DNA of 64,000 nt. Source: Janthinobacterium sp. J1-1. GTDB lineage: Bacteria > Pseudomonadota > Gammaproteobacteria > Burkholderiales > Burkholderiaceae_D. The first letter of the stretch is position 1; every line of letters begins with the position of its first letter. Below the pieces are notes generated by a model. That model was not told where the DNA came from. It saw only the letters and a program-made list of their open reading frames with translations, and did not search any database. Position numbers and translations under genes: made by a program. The DNA lies in NCBI RefSeq assembly GCF_030944405.1, contig NZ_CP132339.1:1364001-1428000 (forward strand). Reading direction: 5' to 3'. Below are positions 42,976 through 51,977 of the stretch, one piece after another.

Positions 42976-45378
42976 ATGACCAAAATCACTCGTCGCCTCT
43001 TAGCCGTAGTTCTGGCCGTTACTTCTATCTATGCTTCTGCCCAGAATGTTGCCACCAAGGAAGAAACGTTTGGTCAGACAATGACATCTACTGGTACTGG
43101 TACTGGTACTGGTACTGGTACTGGTACTGGTACCAGTACTGGCGCTTCCACACCTGAGACGTCACGGCGTGTCAGCATTGCCAATAGCAACGTCAATGCA
43201 GGCGCTGCAGACGGTAGCGAAGAGGCTAATCCTGTAAATCGTACAAATCGTGCCGCTGGCCGCGCAGCGCCGAACCTGCGTTCACAATCATCGTCAGCCG
43301 CTCGCGTCTCTGAAGCTGACACCAGTGAGTTTCAAAAATTCATCGCCGACAGCACCGGCAAGATTCTGCCAGTGTATGGTGCTCAGTTTTTCAGTAACAC
43401 CCCTGACACGTTTACACCGATATCCGGCGCACCGGTGCCTGCCGACTATCCCTTGGGCGTCGGTGATGAGCTGATGATACGCGGTACTGGAAGCATCGAT
43501 ATCGACTACCGCGCCAAGATTGACCGCAATGGCCAGATATCGATTCCGACGATCGGTCCGGTATCCCTGGCCGGTGTCAAGGCGGGAGATGCGGAGTCAG
43601 TCATCCGCAATGCGGTCGCCACGATGTACAAAGGTGTAACAATTAGTGTTAATTTTGGCAAGCTTCGCGCCATCACTGTTTACGTTGTGGGTCAGGCAAA
43701 CCGGCCAGGTACGTATACGGTGTCCAGCCTGTCGACCTTGGTCACCACGCTGTTCGCCAGCGGCGGACCGAACGTCAACGGCAGCATGCGTCACTTGCAA
43801 GTCAAACGTGGCGGCAAGACCGTTGCTGATCTCGATCTGTATGCCTTCATCGCCAAGGGTGACAAGTCGGCCGATATCAAGCTGCAAGACGGAGACTCGA
43901 TTTACATTCCGGCTGCCACTGGCCATGTCGCACTGGTCGGTAAAGTCAATACCCCTGCTATTTATGAGCTGCGCAGTGCTACCGACACGATCGAGTCGAT
44001 TCTCGATATCGCCGGTGGGATGCCTATTGTGGCCGATCCGCGGCGCGCATATCTCGAGCGTATTGATGCGAGCAAGAATCAGCCGCGTAGCGTGGAGCAG
44101 TTTGCCTTGAACGAAGCGGGGTTGAAGCGCACGCTGAAAAATGGCGATGTGCTCAATGTTACTTCGATTACCCCCGATTTTTCAAATGCGGTGATTCTGC
44201 GCGGTAATGTGGATCAAGCCATTCGCGCACCGTTCCTGCCAGGAATGCATGTCAGTGATCTGATTCCTAATCGCGAATATTTGATTACCCGCAATTCAAT
44301 TAAACGCCAAAATGGCGCGGTGAGTACTGGCGAGAACGACAAGGCGACCAATGAAGCGGCTGGCAATATCGCATCGCGTATCGGTGGGTTGATTGACGAA
44401 ATCAACTGGGACTACGCTGTCGTGGAGCGTATCAATCGCTCCGATCTGACGGTGAGCCTGATTCCATTTAACCTTGGAAAAGTGTTTTCCGATCCGTCGA
44501 GCCCTGATAACGTACAACTGCAGCCCGGCGATACGGTCACTATTTTTTCCCAGCAGGACGTCGCAGTACCAATGGACAAGCGCCGCATATTTGTGCGGGT
44601 TGAAGGTGAGGTAAAAGTGCCGGGTGTGTACCAGATGACTGCAGGTGAAACGCTGCAATCTTTATTGGCACGGGCTGGCGGCACGACGCAGGATGCTTAT
44701 TTTTTCGGCACGGCATTCTATCGCGAGCAGGTTCGCATGGAGCAAGAGATCAACTTGGAAAAAGCCGCTACCAAACTGGAGAATCAGTTGCGCCTTGAAC
44801 AATCGAAAGGCGCGGCAAATGCCCGGGCGCTTAGCCCCACCGATGCGCAGGCTGCGGAAGCGCAACGTCTGGCGGATATGCAACTTGCTAAAGAAAATAT
44901 TGTTCGCTTTAGGCAGATGAAACCAACTGGCCGTATAGCGTTTGGACTCGACCCGGCGGAGCGATCGTTTGCGCGCTTGCCTCAACTCAAGCTGGAAAAT
45001 GGCGATCGCCTCGTGATTGCGGCAAAACCGGAGTTTGTCCATATATTTGGCTCTGTCAACGCCGAGGCGTCACCAATGTGGCGCTCGAATACCCGGGTGG
45101 CGGACTATTTGAACATGGCTGGACTGACAGTCGACGCAGATGTGGAAAACGTTTTTATCATGCGCACCGATGGAAGCGTGGTAGCACGCAACACGAGTGC
45201 TTGGGCATTTGGTGGTATTGGTGGCGTAATAGTCATGCCTGGTGATTCCATCGTTGTGCCGGAGAAATTCGATAAGGAAACATCTTGGACCAAGTTCACC
45301 AAGGGTACGCGCGAATGGGCACAAATCTTTGCTAATTTCGGCTTGGGCGCAGCTGCTGTCAAAACCCTGAGAAATTAA
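42976..45378 (+). CDS. Polysaccharide export outer-membrane protein (Wza family, SLBB domains)
   Basis: An 800-residue exporter with a signal peptide (MTKITRRLLAVVLAVTSIYASA). It lacks the lipobox Cys of E. coli Wza and is twice its length. A Ser/Thr/Gly-rich low-complexity region (residues 36-110) includes seven Thr-Gly repeats. Then comes the poly_export domain (ADYPLGVGDELMIRGTGSIDIDYRAKIDRNGQISIPTIGPVSLAGVKAGDA) and several SLBB domains (VYVVGQANRPGTYTVSSLSTL; VALVGKVNTPAIYEL; VRVEGEVKVPGVYQMTAGETLQSLLARAGG; VHIFGSVNAEASPMW). It should form the outer-membrane channel for the polysaccharide. The chain-length gene follows after 6 bp. Confidence 0.9.
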   Translation: MTKITRRLLAVVLAVTSIYASAQNVATKEETFGQTMTSTGTGTGTGTGTGTGTSTGASTPETSRRVSIANSNVNAGAADGSEEANPVNRTNRAAGRAAPNLRSQSSSAARVSEADTSEFQKFIADSTGKILPVYGAQFFSNTPDTFTPISGAPVPADYPLGVGDELMIRGTGSIDIDYRAKIDRNGQISIPTIGPVSLAGVKAGDAESVIRNAVATMYKGVTISVNFGKLRAITVYVVGQANRPGTYTVSSLSTLVTTLFASGGPNVNGSMRHLQVKRGGKTVADLDLYAFIAKGDKSADIKLQDGDSIYIPAATGHVALVGKVNTPAIYELRSATDTIESILDIAGGMPIVADPRRAYLERIDASKNQPRSVEQFALNEAGLKRTLKNGDVLNVTSITPDFSNAVILRGNVDQAIRAPFLPGMHVSDLIPNREYLITRNSIKRQNGAVSTGENDKATNEAAGNIASRIGGLIDEINWDYAVVERINRSDLTVSLIPFNLGKVFSDPSSPDNVQLQPGDTVTIFSQQDVAVPMDKRRIFVRVEGEVKVPGVYQMTAGETLQSLLARAGGTTQDAYFFGTAFYREQVRMEQEINLEKAATKLENQLRLEQSKGAANARALSPTDAQAAEAQRLADMQLAKENIVRFRQMKPTGRIAFGLDPAERSFARLPQLKLENGDRLVIAAKPEFVHIFGSVNAEASPMWRSNTRVADYLNMAGLTVDADVENVFIMRTDGSVVARNTSAWAFGGIGGVIVMPGDSIVVPEKFDKETSWTKFTKGTREWAQIFANFGLGAAAVKTLRN
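43090..43131 (+). repeat. Seven tandem ACTGGT hexamers inside the export gene
   Basis: Seven perfect copies of ACTGGT encode (Thr-Gly)7 at residues 39-52, followed by a degenerate ACCAGT and ACTGGC. Codon identity, not only amino-acid identity, is conserved. The unit is 6 bp, so gain or loss of copies would keep the reading frame. Confidence 0.97.
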
Positions 45379-45384
45379 AACATA

Positions 45385-46611
45385 ATGGAAAACTACAACG
45401 AGCAGCCAAACGGCATGAAAAAAGAACAGATATCAGTGCCTGGATCAAGTGTATCGTACGGCGACGCAGGTACTAACTTGATCGATCTCATGATCATTTT
45501 GGCCAAGCGCAAAAAGTTAATCATTGGATTGCCATTGGCAGTGGCGATTATTGCAGTGGCGATTAGTTTGACACTACCTAACCGTTATCAGGCGACAGTC
45601 AAGGTACTTCCTCCACAGCAATCGCAATCAGGGGCGTCCGCGCTGCTGTCGCAACTTGGTGGTGCCGCGAGTCTTGCGGTTGGTGCGGCTGGCATAAAAA
45701 ACTCTACCGATTTGTACATAGGTATTCTGAAGAGCCGAACAGTCGCTGACAAGCTGATCACTAGGTTTGATTTGAAAAAAAAATATGACACTGAGTCCCA
45801 AGATGTCACGCGGGAGCGTCTGCAGGCGGTGACGGTGATCGCCGCTGGCAAGGATGGAATGATCACCGTTAACGTCGAGGACGAAGGCCAGAAATTTGTT
45901 GCTGAATTGGCTAACGGCTATATTGATGAATTACAGGGGCTGACCAGAACTCTTGCCATTACGGAAGCATCACAACGACGCGTTTTCTTCGAGCGTCAGC
46001 TTGAAACGGCCAAAGATAACCTTGCAAAGGTTGAAATGGAGCTTAAGGGAGCAATGGACAGTCGCGGCGTGATCAGTGTCGATAGTGAGAGTCGGGCGAT
46101 TCTGGAAACTGCCGCGCGCCTCAAGGCACAGGTTTCAGCCAAAGAAATTCAACTTGGTTCAATGCGTGCATTCGTTACAGCGCAGAATCCGGAATTCCGG
46201 CGTGCCACCGAAGAGCTGGGCAGTTTGCGAAGCGAACTGGCAAAGCTGGAAGGTGGTCGCACCGGCACCTCACCATCAAGTGAAATAAACCAGGCAGGAC
46301 TGGATAATATTCAGCTGATGCGCGACCTTAAGTACTACCAAATGCTGTACGAACTGCTGGCAAAGCAATATGAAGCTGCGCGCCTCGAAGAGGCCAAAGA
46401 GCCTTCGCTTATCCAAGTACTTGACCCAGCGCTTGAGCCGGAGCGCAAGTCCAAACCAAAACGGGCTCTGATCGTGCTGGTCGCTACGATAATGGCTGGT
46501 TTTGCAGCAGTAGCTTGGGCGTTCTTTTTGGAGTCTAAACAACGCGCTATGGCGATGCCAGGAGGAGCAGCCCGCTGGGATGAGTTGAAATCATATCTTC
46601 GGTTCAAGTGA
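45385..46611 (+). CDS. Chain-length determinant / Wzz-family protein
   Basis: A 408-residue PCP protein with two membrane helices (about residues 45-65 and 350-375) flanking a periplasmic coiled-coil domain. The N-terminal Wzz motif is seen in LIDLMIILAKRKKLIIGLPLAVAIIAVAISLTLPNRYQATVKVLPPQQ, and the second helix is preceded by the Pro-rich LDPALEPERKSKPKRALIVL. It has no cytosolic kinase domain, so it is Wzz-like rather than Wzc. It sets polysaccharide length with the polymerase. It begins 6 bp after the export gene. The 168-bp gap downstream holds nothing convincing. Confidence 0.9.
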   Translation: MENYNEQPNGMKKEQISVPGSSVSYGDAGTNLIDLMIILAKRKKLIIGLPLAVAIIAVAISLTLPNRYQATVKVLPPQQSQSGASALLSQLGGAASLAVGAAGIKNSTDLYIGILKSRTVADKLITRFDLKKKYDTESQDVTRERLQAVTVIAAGKDGMITVNVEDEGQKFVAELANGYIDELQGLTRTLAITEASQRRVFFERQLETAKDNLAKVEMELKGAMDSRGVISVDSESRAILETAARLKAQVSAKEIQLGSMRAFVTAQNPEFRRATEELGSLRSELAKLEGGRTGTSPSSEINQAGLDNIQLMRDLKYYQMLYELLAKQYEAARLEEAKEPSLIQVLDPALEPERKSKPKRALIVLVATIMAGFAAVAWAFFLESKQRAMAMPGGAARWDELKSYLRFK

Positions 46612-46779
46612 GCTTGCCTTGTAATCCATTTTTATGAGATCGGACAGATACGCATGCCGAGCTTCCGATGCACGCAACGAGTTGACCATGTTGCTAGCGT
46701 TCAAATGAACGTGGGTGACGCCCATTGCGTTGAGTGTCTTTAAATTGTGCGTAACTAAATATGTAACGTAGAGAAAAAT

Positions 46780-48075
46780 ATGAACTTGAACGAAATTAAA
46801 GTAGCAATTGTTGGTTTGGGCTATGTTGGACTTCCACTTGCTGTCGAATTCGGACGCAGGCGTTCGGTCGTAGGATTTGATATTAATCAGAAGCGTATCG
46901 CAGAACTGCAGATTGGTAAGGATTTTACGCTCGAGACTACGGCTGATGAATTGCGAGCCGCAGAATATTTGAGTTTTACCATCGAGGTTGAGGATTTGCG
47001 TTCATGTAATTGTTTTATAGTTACGGTTCCAACCCCGGTCGATAAATATAAACGACCGGATCTGACACCTTTACTCAAGGCTAGCGAGACCGTAGGTAAG
47101 GTTCTGAAAAAGGGAGATATCGTCATTTATGAGTCTACTGTCTACCCTGGTGCTACCGAAGAAGACTGCGTTCCTGTACTGGAGAAGTTTTCCGGCCTTA
47201 AGTTCAACCAGGATTTTTTCTGTGGCTATAGCCCGGAGCGCATTAATCCGGGTGACAAGATTAATACTCTTACCAAGATTAAGAAAATCACCAGCGGATC
47301 GACCCCGGAGATCGCCAAACTGGTTGACGATCTGTACGCAAGCATTATCACTGCCGGGACTTTTCCTGCTGCTAGCATCAAAGTTGCCGAAGCGGCAAAG
47401 GTCATCGAAAACACGCAGCGCGACTTGAACATCGCCCTCGTAAATGAGTTGTCAGTGATTTTCGCTCGCCTCAACATCGACACTCAGGATGTACTTGACG
47501 CTGCTGGCAGTAAATGGAATTTCCTGCCGTTCCGGCCTGGCATGGTGGGTGGCCACTGCATCGGGGTCGACCCGTATTACCTTACTCATAAGGCCGAAGC
47601 AGTGGGCTACCATCCACAGGTTATTCTGGCTGGCCGTCGCATCAATGACAACATGGCACGTTACGCAGCACGTAATGTCATTAGGTTAATGTTGCAGAAG
47701 GGTATTGATGTTGCACGTAGTAAAATTGGCATCATGGGCGTGACGTTCAAGGAGAACTGCCCGGATATACGCAATAGTAAGATTGCGGATCTTGTAAAAG
47801 AGTTGCAGGCATGGGGCGTCGAGACCGTGGTCAGCGATCCGTGGGCGAATGCCGAGGAAGTCGAGCACGAGTATGGTATCCAGCTGGGTAAGATCGACAG
47901 CGATAATCAAGTCGATGCAATAGTGGTCGCGGTTGGCCACGACCAATTCCGTTCACTTGATGCTGCAGCGCTGAAGAGCATGTGCCGCGGTACCGCACCG
48001 GTGCTCGCTGATCTCAAATCTCTCTTTGATCGTAATGCGATGAATGCCGCTGGATTTACTATTTTCCGATTATAA
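46780..48075 (+). CDS. UDP-N-acetylglucosamine 6-dehydrogenase (TviB/WbpO-type)
   Basis: A 431-residue UDP-sugar dehydrogenase that oxidises C6 of a UDP-N-acetylhexosamine to the uronic acid. The NAD-binding motif is VAIVGLGYVGLPLAVEFG (residues 8-25), and the catalytic Cys is C260 in FRPGMVGGHCIGVDPYYL. Long stretches (VAEAAKVIENTQRDLNIALVNEL; VTFKENCPDIRNSKI) resemble Salmonella TviB and P. aeruginosa WbpO more than WbpA. Given the WbpB/E/D/I homologues that follow, it most likely makes UDP-GlcNAcA as the first step to a 2,3-diamino-mannuronic acid. UDP-GalNAc as substrate is the alternative. Confidence 0.9.
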   Translation: MNLNEIKVAIVGLGYVGLPLAVEFGRRRSVVGFDINQKRIAELQIGKDFTLETTADELRAAEYLSFTIEVEDLRSCNCFIVTVPTPVDKYKRPDLTPLLKASETVGKVLKKGDIVIYESTVYPGATEEDCVPVLEKFSGLKFNQDFFCGYSPERINPGDKINTLTKIKKITSGSTPEIAKLVDDLYASIITAGTFPAASIKVAEAAKVIENTQRDLNIALVNELSVIFARLNIDTQDVLDAAGSKWNFLPFRPGMVGGHCIGVDPYYLTHKAEAVGYHPQVILAGRRINDNMARYAARNVIRLMLQKGIDVARSKIGIMGVTFKENCPDIRNSKIADLVKELQAWGVETVVSDPWANAEEVEHEYGIQLGKIDSDNQVDAIVVAVGHDQFRSLDAAALKSMCRGTAPVLADLKSLFDRNAMNAAGFTIFRL

Positions 48076-48088
48076 ACACTGGACACTT

Positions 48089-49147
48089 ATGCAGAACTAT
48101 CAAACCATCACAGGCCGAAAAATCCGCATCGCACTAGTTGGCTGTGGCCGTATTGCGAATAATCATTTGGATGCGATGGAAAAACACGCCGCTGATTTTG
48201 AAATAGTCGATGTGTGCGACATCGATGCGCAAGCGTTGGAGCGTGCCGTCGCGCGCACCGGCGCTAGTGGACATATCCACCTCTCCGACATGCTGACGAA
48301 AACGACTGCCGATGTTGTCGTGCTGACGACCCCGAGCGGTTTGCATGCCAACCAGGCAATCGAAGTGGCGAGAACCGGGCGTCATGTCGTGACCGAAAAG
48401 CCAATGGCTACTCGCTGGCAGGACGGCTTGCGCATGGTGCGGGCCTGCGACGAGGCTAACGTGCGGTTGTTCGTGGTAAAGCAAAACCGTCGTAACGCCA
48501 CGCTCCAGTTGCTTAAGCGTGCTGCCGAACAAGGTCGTTTCGGCCGAATCTACAATGTGGCCATTAACGTTTTCTGGACCCGTCCGCAAGAATACTACGA
48601 TAGCGCTAAATGGCGCGGCACTTGGGAGTTCGATGGCGGCGCTTTCATGAACCAGGCAAGTCATTACATTGATCTGTTTGATTGGATAGTTGGCCCTGTG
48701 GAAAGCGTCATGGCCTACACCGCTACGCTCGGTCGCGACATCGAAGTCGAGGACAGTGGCGTAGCTGCGTTGCGCTGGCGTAGTGGCGCGATGGGTACGC
48801 TCAATGTCACTATGCTCACCTATCCGAAAAACATGGAAGGCTCGATTACGATCCTGGGTGAGAAAGGCACCGTACGCATCGGCGGCGTGGCCGTGAACGA
48901 GATCCAGAAGTGGGAGTTTTCCGAGCCACATGAAGATGATAAATGCGTCAAAGATGTCAGCTATGAGACGACATCGGTGTACGGTTTTGGCCATCCGCTG
49001 TACTACCAGAATGTGATCCAGACGCTGCGCGGTACTGCCAGCGCGGAGACCGATGGCCGTGAAGGTCTCAAATCTCTGGAACTGCTGATCGCGATGTACA
49101 TGTCGTCGCGTGACGGCAAGCGCATTGCGCTGCCGCTCGAATATTAA
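48089..49147 (+). CDS. UDP-GlcNAcA 3-dehydrogenase, Gfo/Idh/MocA family (WbpB-like)
   Basis: A 352-residue oxidoreductase. The N-terminal Rossmann fold opens with [21 protein letters not shown], and the family EKP motif is in [14 protein letters not shown] with the catalytic Lys. [29 protein letters not shown] is the conserved substrate-domain stretch seen in WbpB/WlbA. In P. aeruginosa O5 WbpB oxidises C3 of UDP-GlcNAcA with NAD+ recycling by 2-oxoglutarate, handing the 3-keto sugar to WbpE. The ATG at 48089 is 13 bp after the preceding stop; a longer frame would overlap it. Confidence 0.88.
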   Translation: MQNYQTITGRKIRIALVGCGRIANNHLDAMEKHAADFEIVDVCDIDAQALERAVARTGASGHIHLSDMLTKTTADVVVLTTPSGLHANQAIEVARTGRHVVTEKPMATRWQDGLRMVRACDEANVRLFVVKQNRRNATLQLLKRAAEQGRFGRIYNVAINVFWTRPQEYYDSAKWRGTWEFDGGAFMNQASHYIDLFDWIVGPVESVMAYTATLGRDIEVEDSGVAALRWRSGAMGTLNVTMLTYPKNMEGSITILGEKGTVRIGGVAVNEIQKWEFSEPHEDDKCVKDVSYETTSVYGFGHPLYYQNVIQTLRGTASAETDGREGLKSLELLIAMYMSSRDGKRIALPLEY

Positions 49148-49160
49148 TATGGGGAAAGCA

Positions 49161-49745
49161 ATGAGCTCCAATATTCATGCGACCGCCATCGTCGATGACG
49201 GTGCACAGATCGGTGAAGGTACGCGGGTCTGGCACTGGGTGCACATCAGTGGCGGAGCGCGTATCGGCAAGGCGTGTTCGTTCGGGCAGAACGTCTATGT
49301 CGGTAATGACGTCCAGATTGGCGACAACGTCAAGGTACAAAACAACGTCAGTGTCTACGATGCGGTGACGCTGGAGGACGACGTGTTCTGTGGTCCGAGC
49401 ATGGTGTTTACCAACGTGTATAACCCCCGTTCGGCCGTGACGCGCAAGAACGAATACCGCAGGACAGTAGTGCGCAAGGGCGCCACGCTGGGCGCCAACT
49501 GCACCATCGTGTGCGGCGTCACGGTCGGCGCTTACGCCTTCGTGGCCGCTGGCGCGGTTGTCAATCGCGACGTGAAAGCGTATGCCCTGATGGCTGGCGT
49601 GCCGGCACGCCAGATCGGATGGATGAGCGAGCAAGGGAACCGCCTGGAGCTGCCGCTAACTGGCAACGCCACCTGCATCTGCGCCGACACGGCGGCAAGT
49701 TACCATCTCAATGACGGCGAAGTTACTAAGGAAGAACAAGCATGA
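49161..49745 (+). CDS. UDP-2-acetamido-3-amino-glucuronate N-acetyltransferase (WbpD-like)
   Basis: A 194-residue left-handed beta-helix acetyltransferase. Hexapeptide repeats are obvious ([59 protein letters not shown]...), followed by the WbpD-type [53 protein letters not shown]. It would acetylate the 3-amine made by the WbpE-like enzyme using acetyl-CoA. The start 49161 has GGGGAAAGC upstream; 49149 is an alternative. It overlaps the next gene in ATGA. Order here is B-D-E-I instead of the B-E-D of PAO1. Confidence 0.9.
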   Translation: MSSNIHATAIVDDGAQIGEGTRVWHWVHISGGARIGKACSFGQNVYVGNDVQIGDNVKVQNNVSVYDAVTLEDDVFCGPSMVFTNVYNPRSAVTRKNEYRRTVVRKGATLGANCTIVCGVTVGAYAFVAAGAVVNRDVKAYALMAGVPARQIGWMSEQGNRLELPLTGNATCICADTAASYHLNDGEVTKEEQA

Positions 49746-50842
49746 TTCCCTTTATCGATCTAAAACAGCAGTATCAGGCGCTCAAGCCGCAAATCCAGGA
49801 GCGCATCAGTCGTGTGCTTGAACATGGTCAATACATCATGGGCCCGGAAGTGCGCGAAATGGAAGCGCGCCTCGAACAATTCACTGAAGCCAAGCACTGT
49901 ATTTCGGTCTCGAGCGGCACCGAAGCGTTGCTGATTAGCCTGATGGCGTTAGGGATCAAGCCGGGAGACGAGGTCATCACGACCCCATTCACGTTCGTTG
50001 CCAGCGCGGAAGTCATCGTGCTGTTGGGCGCTGTGCCGGTGTACGTCGATATCGAGGCGGATACATGCAACATCGCGGTGAGCAAGATCGAAGCGGCGAT
50101 TACATCGCGCACCAAGGCCATCATGCCGGTCAGTCTTTATGGCCAACCGGGCGACATGGACGAAATCAACGCGATTGCCGCGCGCCACGGTAATATCGCC
50201 GTCATCGAGGACGCGGCACAGAGTTTCGGTGCCATCTATAAGGACCGTAAGAGCTGTAACTTGTCTACCATTGGCTGCACCAGCTTCTTCCCTAGCAAGC
50301 CGCTCGGCTGTTACGGCGACGGCGGTGCAATCTTTACGAACGACGATGCGATCGCTCAAGCCTGCCGGGAAATTCGCATCCACGGTCAGAGTAAGCGTTA
50401 CGTGCATACCCGTGTGGGTGTGGGTGGCCGCATGGACACAATACAGTGCGCGATTGTGCTGGCCAAGCTTGATCGATTCGAACAAGAAATCACGTCGCGT
50501 CTGGAATTGGGGGCGCGCTACAACGAACTGTTGAGCGGAGTGGTGAAAACGGTCGCCCAACGTGCCGATCGCACGAGCATGTATGCGCAGTACACCGTTT
50601 TGGTGCATGATCGCGACGCGGTCCAAGTCAAGCTCACAGAGGCTGGCATCCCGACCGCTGTACATTACCCGATCCCGCTGCACCAGCAGCCAGCTTATGT
50701 AGGGTATTGCCGCGTCGAGGGCGACCTGAGCGTATCGGAAGCCATGGCCACCCAGGTGATGAGTCTGCCGATTTCGCCGGATCTTGATTCCGCCACGCAG
50801 CAGATGATCGTTGATGCATTGGTGGAGGCTACCCGTGCTTAA
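49742..50842 (+). CDS. PLP-dependent sugar 3-aminotransferase (WbpE-like, DegT/DnrJ/EryC1)
   Basis: A 366-residue sugar aminotransferase. It begins [21 protein letters not shown], has [37 protein letters not shown] and [12 protein letters not shown], and the PLP lysine is K186 in [18 protein letters not shown]. In the Wbp pathway this enzyme transfers an amino group from glutamate to the 3-keto sugar, giving UDP-GlcNAc(3NH2)A. The glutamate-derived 2-oxoglutarate can recycle the NADH of the preceding WbpB-like enzyme. It starts inside the stop of the acetyltransferase gene (ATGA). Confidence 0.92.
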   Translation: MIPFIDLKQQYQALKPQIQERISRVLEHGQYIMGPEVREMEARLEQFTEAKHCISVSSGTEALLISLMALGIKPGDEVITTPFTFVASAEVIVLLGAVPVYVDIEADTCNIAVSKIEAAITSRTKAIMPVSLYGQPGDMDEINAIAARHGNIAVIEDAAQSFGAIYKDRKSCNLSTIGCTSFFPSKPLGCYGDGGAIFTNDDAIAQACREIRIHGQSKRYVHTRVGVGGRMDTIQCAIVLAKLDRFEQEITSRLELGARYNELLSGVVKTVAQRADRTSMYAQYTVLVHDRDAVQVKLTEAGIPTAVHYPIPLHQQPAYVGYCRVEGDLSVSEAMATQVMSLPISPDLDSATQQMIVDALVEATRA

Positions 50843-51923
50843 AATAGTTACCGTGGTCGGTGCCCGACCCCAGTTCATTAAGGCCGCAGCTGTTTCGCGT
50901 GCAATCCGTTTACACTTCCCGGATCGTGTGAATGAGGTATTGATCCATACTGGTCAGCATTTTGACGAAAACATGTCGCAGGTATTTTTCGACGAGCTCG
51001 GAATGCCTGCCCCAAACTATCATTTGGCCGTTTCTGGTGGCCTGCATGGGGCCATGACCGGGCGCATGATGGAAGCAATCGAACAAATTTTGATTCAGGA
51101 GGCGCCGGACTGGGTACTCGTGTACGGCGACACGAATTCGACGCTGGCTGGCGCGCTGGCCTCGGCCAAATTGCACATCCCGATTGCCCACGTGGAAGCA
51201 GGTTTGCGCTCTTTCAATATGCGTATGCCCGAGGAAGTCAACCGAATTTTGACTGATCGCGTCTCGTCGCTGTTGCTGTGCCCGACCAATGAGGCTGTGG
51301 GCAATCTCAAGACAGAAGGTGTGGCCAAGGGCGTGCACTTGGTCGGTGACGTTATGTACGACGTGGCCAAATACGTCGGTGAAATTGCCGAGACCCAGTC
51401 GAACGTGTTGGACGAGCTTGGCCTAAAACCAAAAGAATTCGTTCTGGCCACCTGCCACCGTGCGGAAAACACGGACGACGCTGCACGCCTGACTGCAATC
51501 GTCGGTGCACTTGCGGAAATCGCACGTGACGTGCCCGTGGTATTCCCGCTTCACCCGCGCACCCGCGCCAAACTCGATAGCTACGGCCAGCTTGCGCTGC
51601 TCGATAACCTCATCGTGACGGCGCCGGTGTCGTATATGGCGATGGTCGCTCTCGAGAAAAACGCGACGGTAATCGTGACAGACTCGGGCGGTGTGCAAAA
51701 GGAAGCGTTCTTCTATCGTGTGCCATGCGTGACTACTCGTGATGAGACGGAATGGATCGAGACGGTCGAATCCGGCTGGAACACGCTGGTGGGTGCCGAC
51801 TGCGGTGCAATCGTGCGCGCGGTGAAGTGCACATCGCCACGTGAGCGCAAGGATATTTCACCATATGGTAGTGGTGACTCGGCCAAACAGGTTATCGAAC
51901 TCATCCTCGGATATGATAAATAA
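50835..51923 (+). CDS. UDP-GlcNAc3NAcA 2-epimerase (WbpI-like)
   Basis: A 362-residue non-hydrolysing UDP-sugar 2-epimerase. Signatures are IVTVVGARPQFIKAAAVSRA, IHTGQHFDENMSQVFF, WVLVYGDTNSTLAGALASAKLHIPIAHVEAGLRSFNMRMPEEVNRILTDRVS and TDSGGVQKEAFFYRVPCVTTRDETEW. In context it should convert UDP-GlcNAc(3NAc)A to UDP-ManNAc(3NAc)A. The start is the GTG at 50835 with GGTGGAGG upstream, overlapping the aminotransferase end by 8 bp; a Met further upstream gives an unnatural N-terminus. A plain WecB function (UDP-ManNAc) is the alternative. Confidence 0.9.
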   Translation: MLKIVTVVGARPQFIKAAAVSRAIRLHFPDRVNEVLIHTGQHFDENMSQVFFDELGMPAPNYHLAVSGGLHGAMTGRMMEAIEQILIQEAPDWVLVYGDTNSTLAGALASAKLHIPIAHVEAGLRSFNMRMPEEVNRILTDRVSSLLLCPTNEAVGNLKTEGVAKGVHLVGDVMYDVAKYVGEIAETQSNVLDELGLKPKEFVLATCHRAENTDDAARLTAIVGALAEIARDVPVVFPLHPRTRAKLDSYGQLALLDNLIVTAPVSYMAMVALEKNATVIVTDSGGVQKEAFFYRVPCVTTRDETEWIETVESGWNTLVGADCGAIVRAVKCTSPRERKDISPYGSGDSAKQVIELILGYDK

Positions 51924-51977
51924 GGGCAAACGGCCCTGTTTCTTCGCGGCAAGCAGGAATGGACAGACGTTAAACAG

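Noticed and set aside
43090..43143. CRISPR-like or intergenic tandem repeat
   Set aside because: The hexamers are directly adjacent without spacers and lie in frame inside a coding sequence.
46591..46725. A 44-residue minus-strand ORF in the gap after the Wzz-like gene (MGVTHVHLNASN...)
   Set aside because: It has no ribosome-binding site I can see, lies antisense to the cluster and overlaps the end of the Wzz-like gene. It could be a relic, but nothing recognisable supports a gene.
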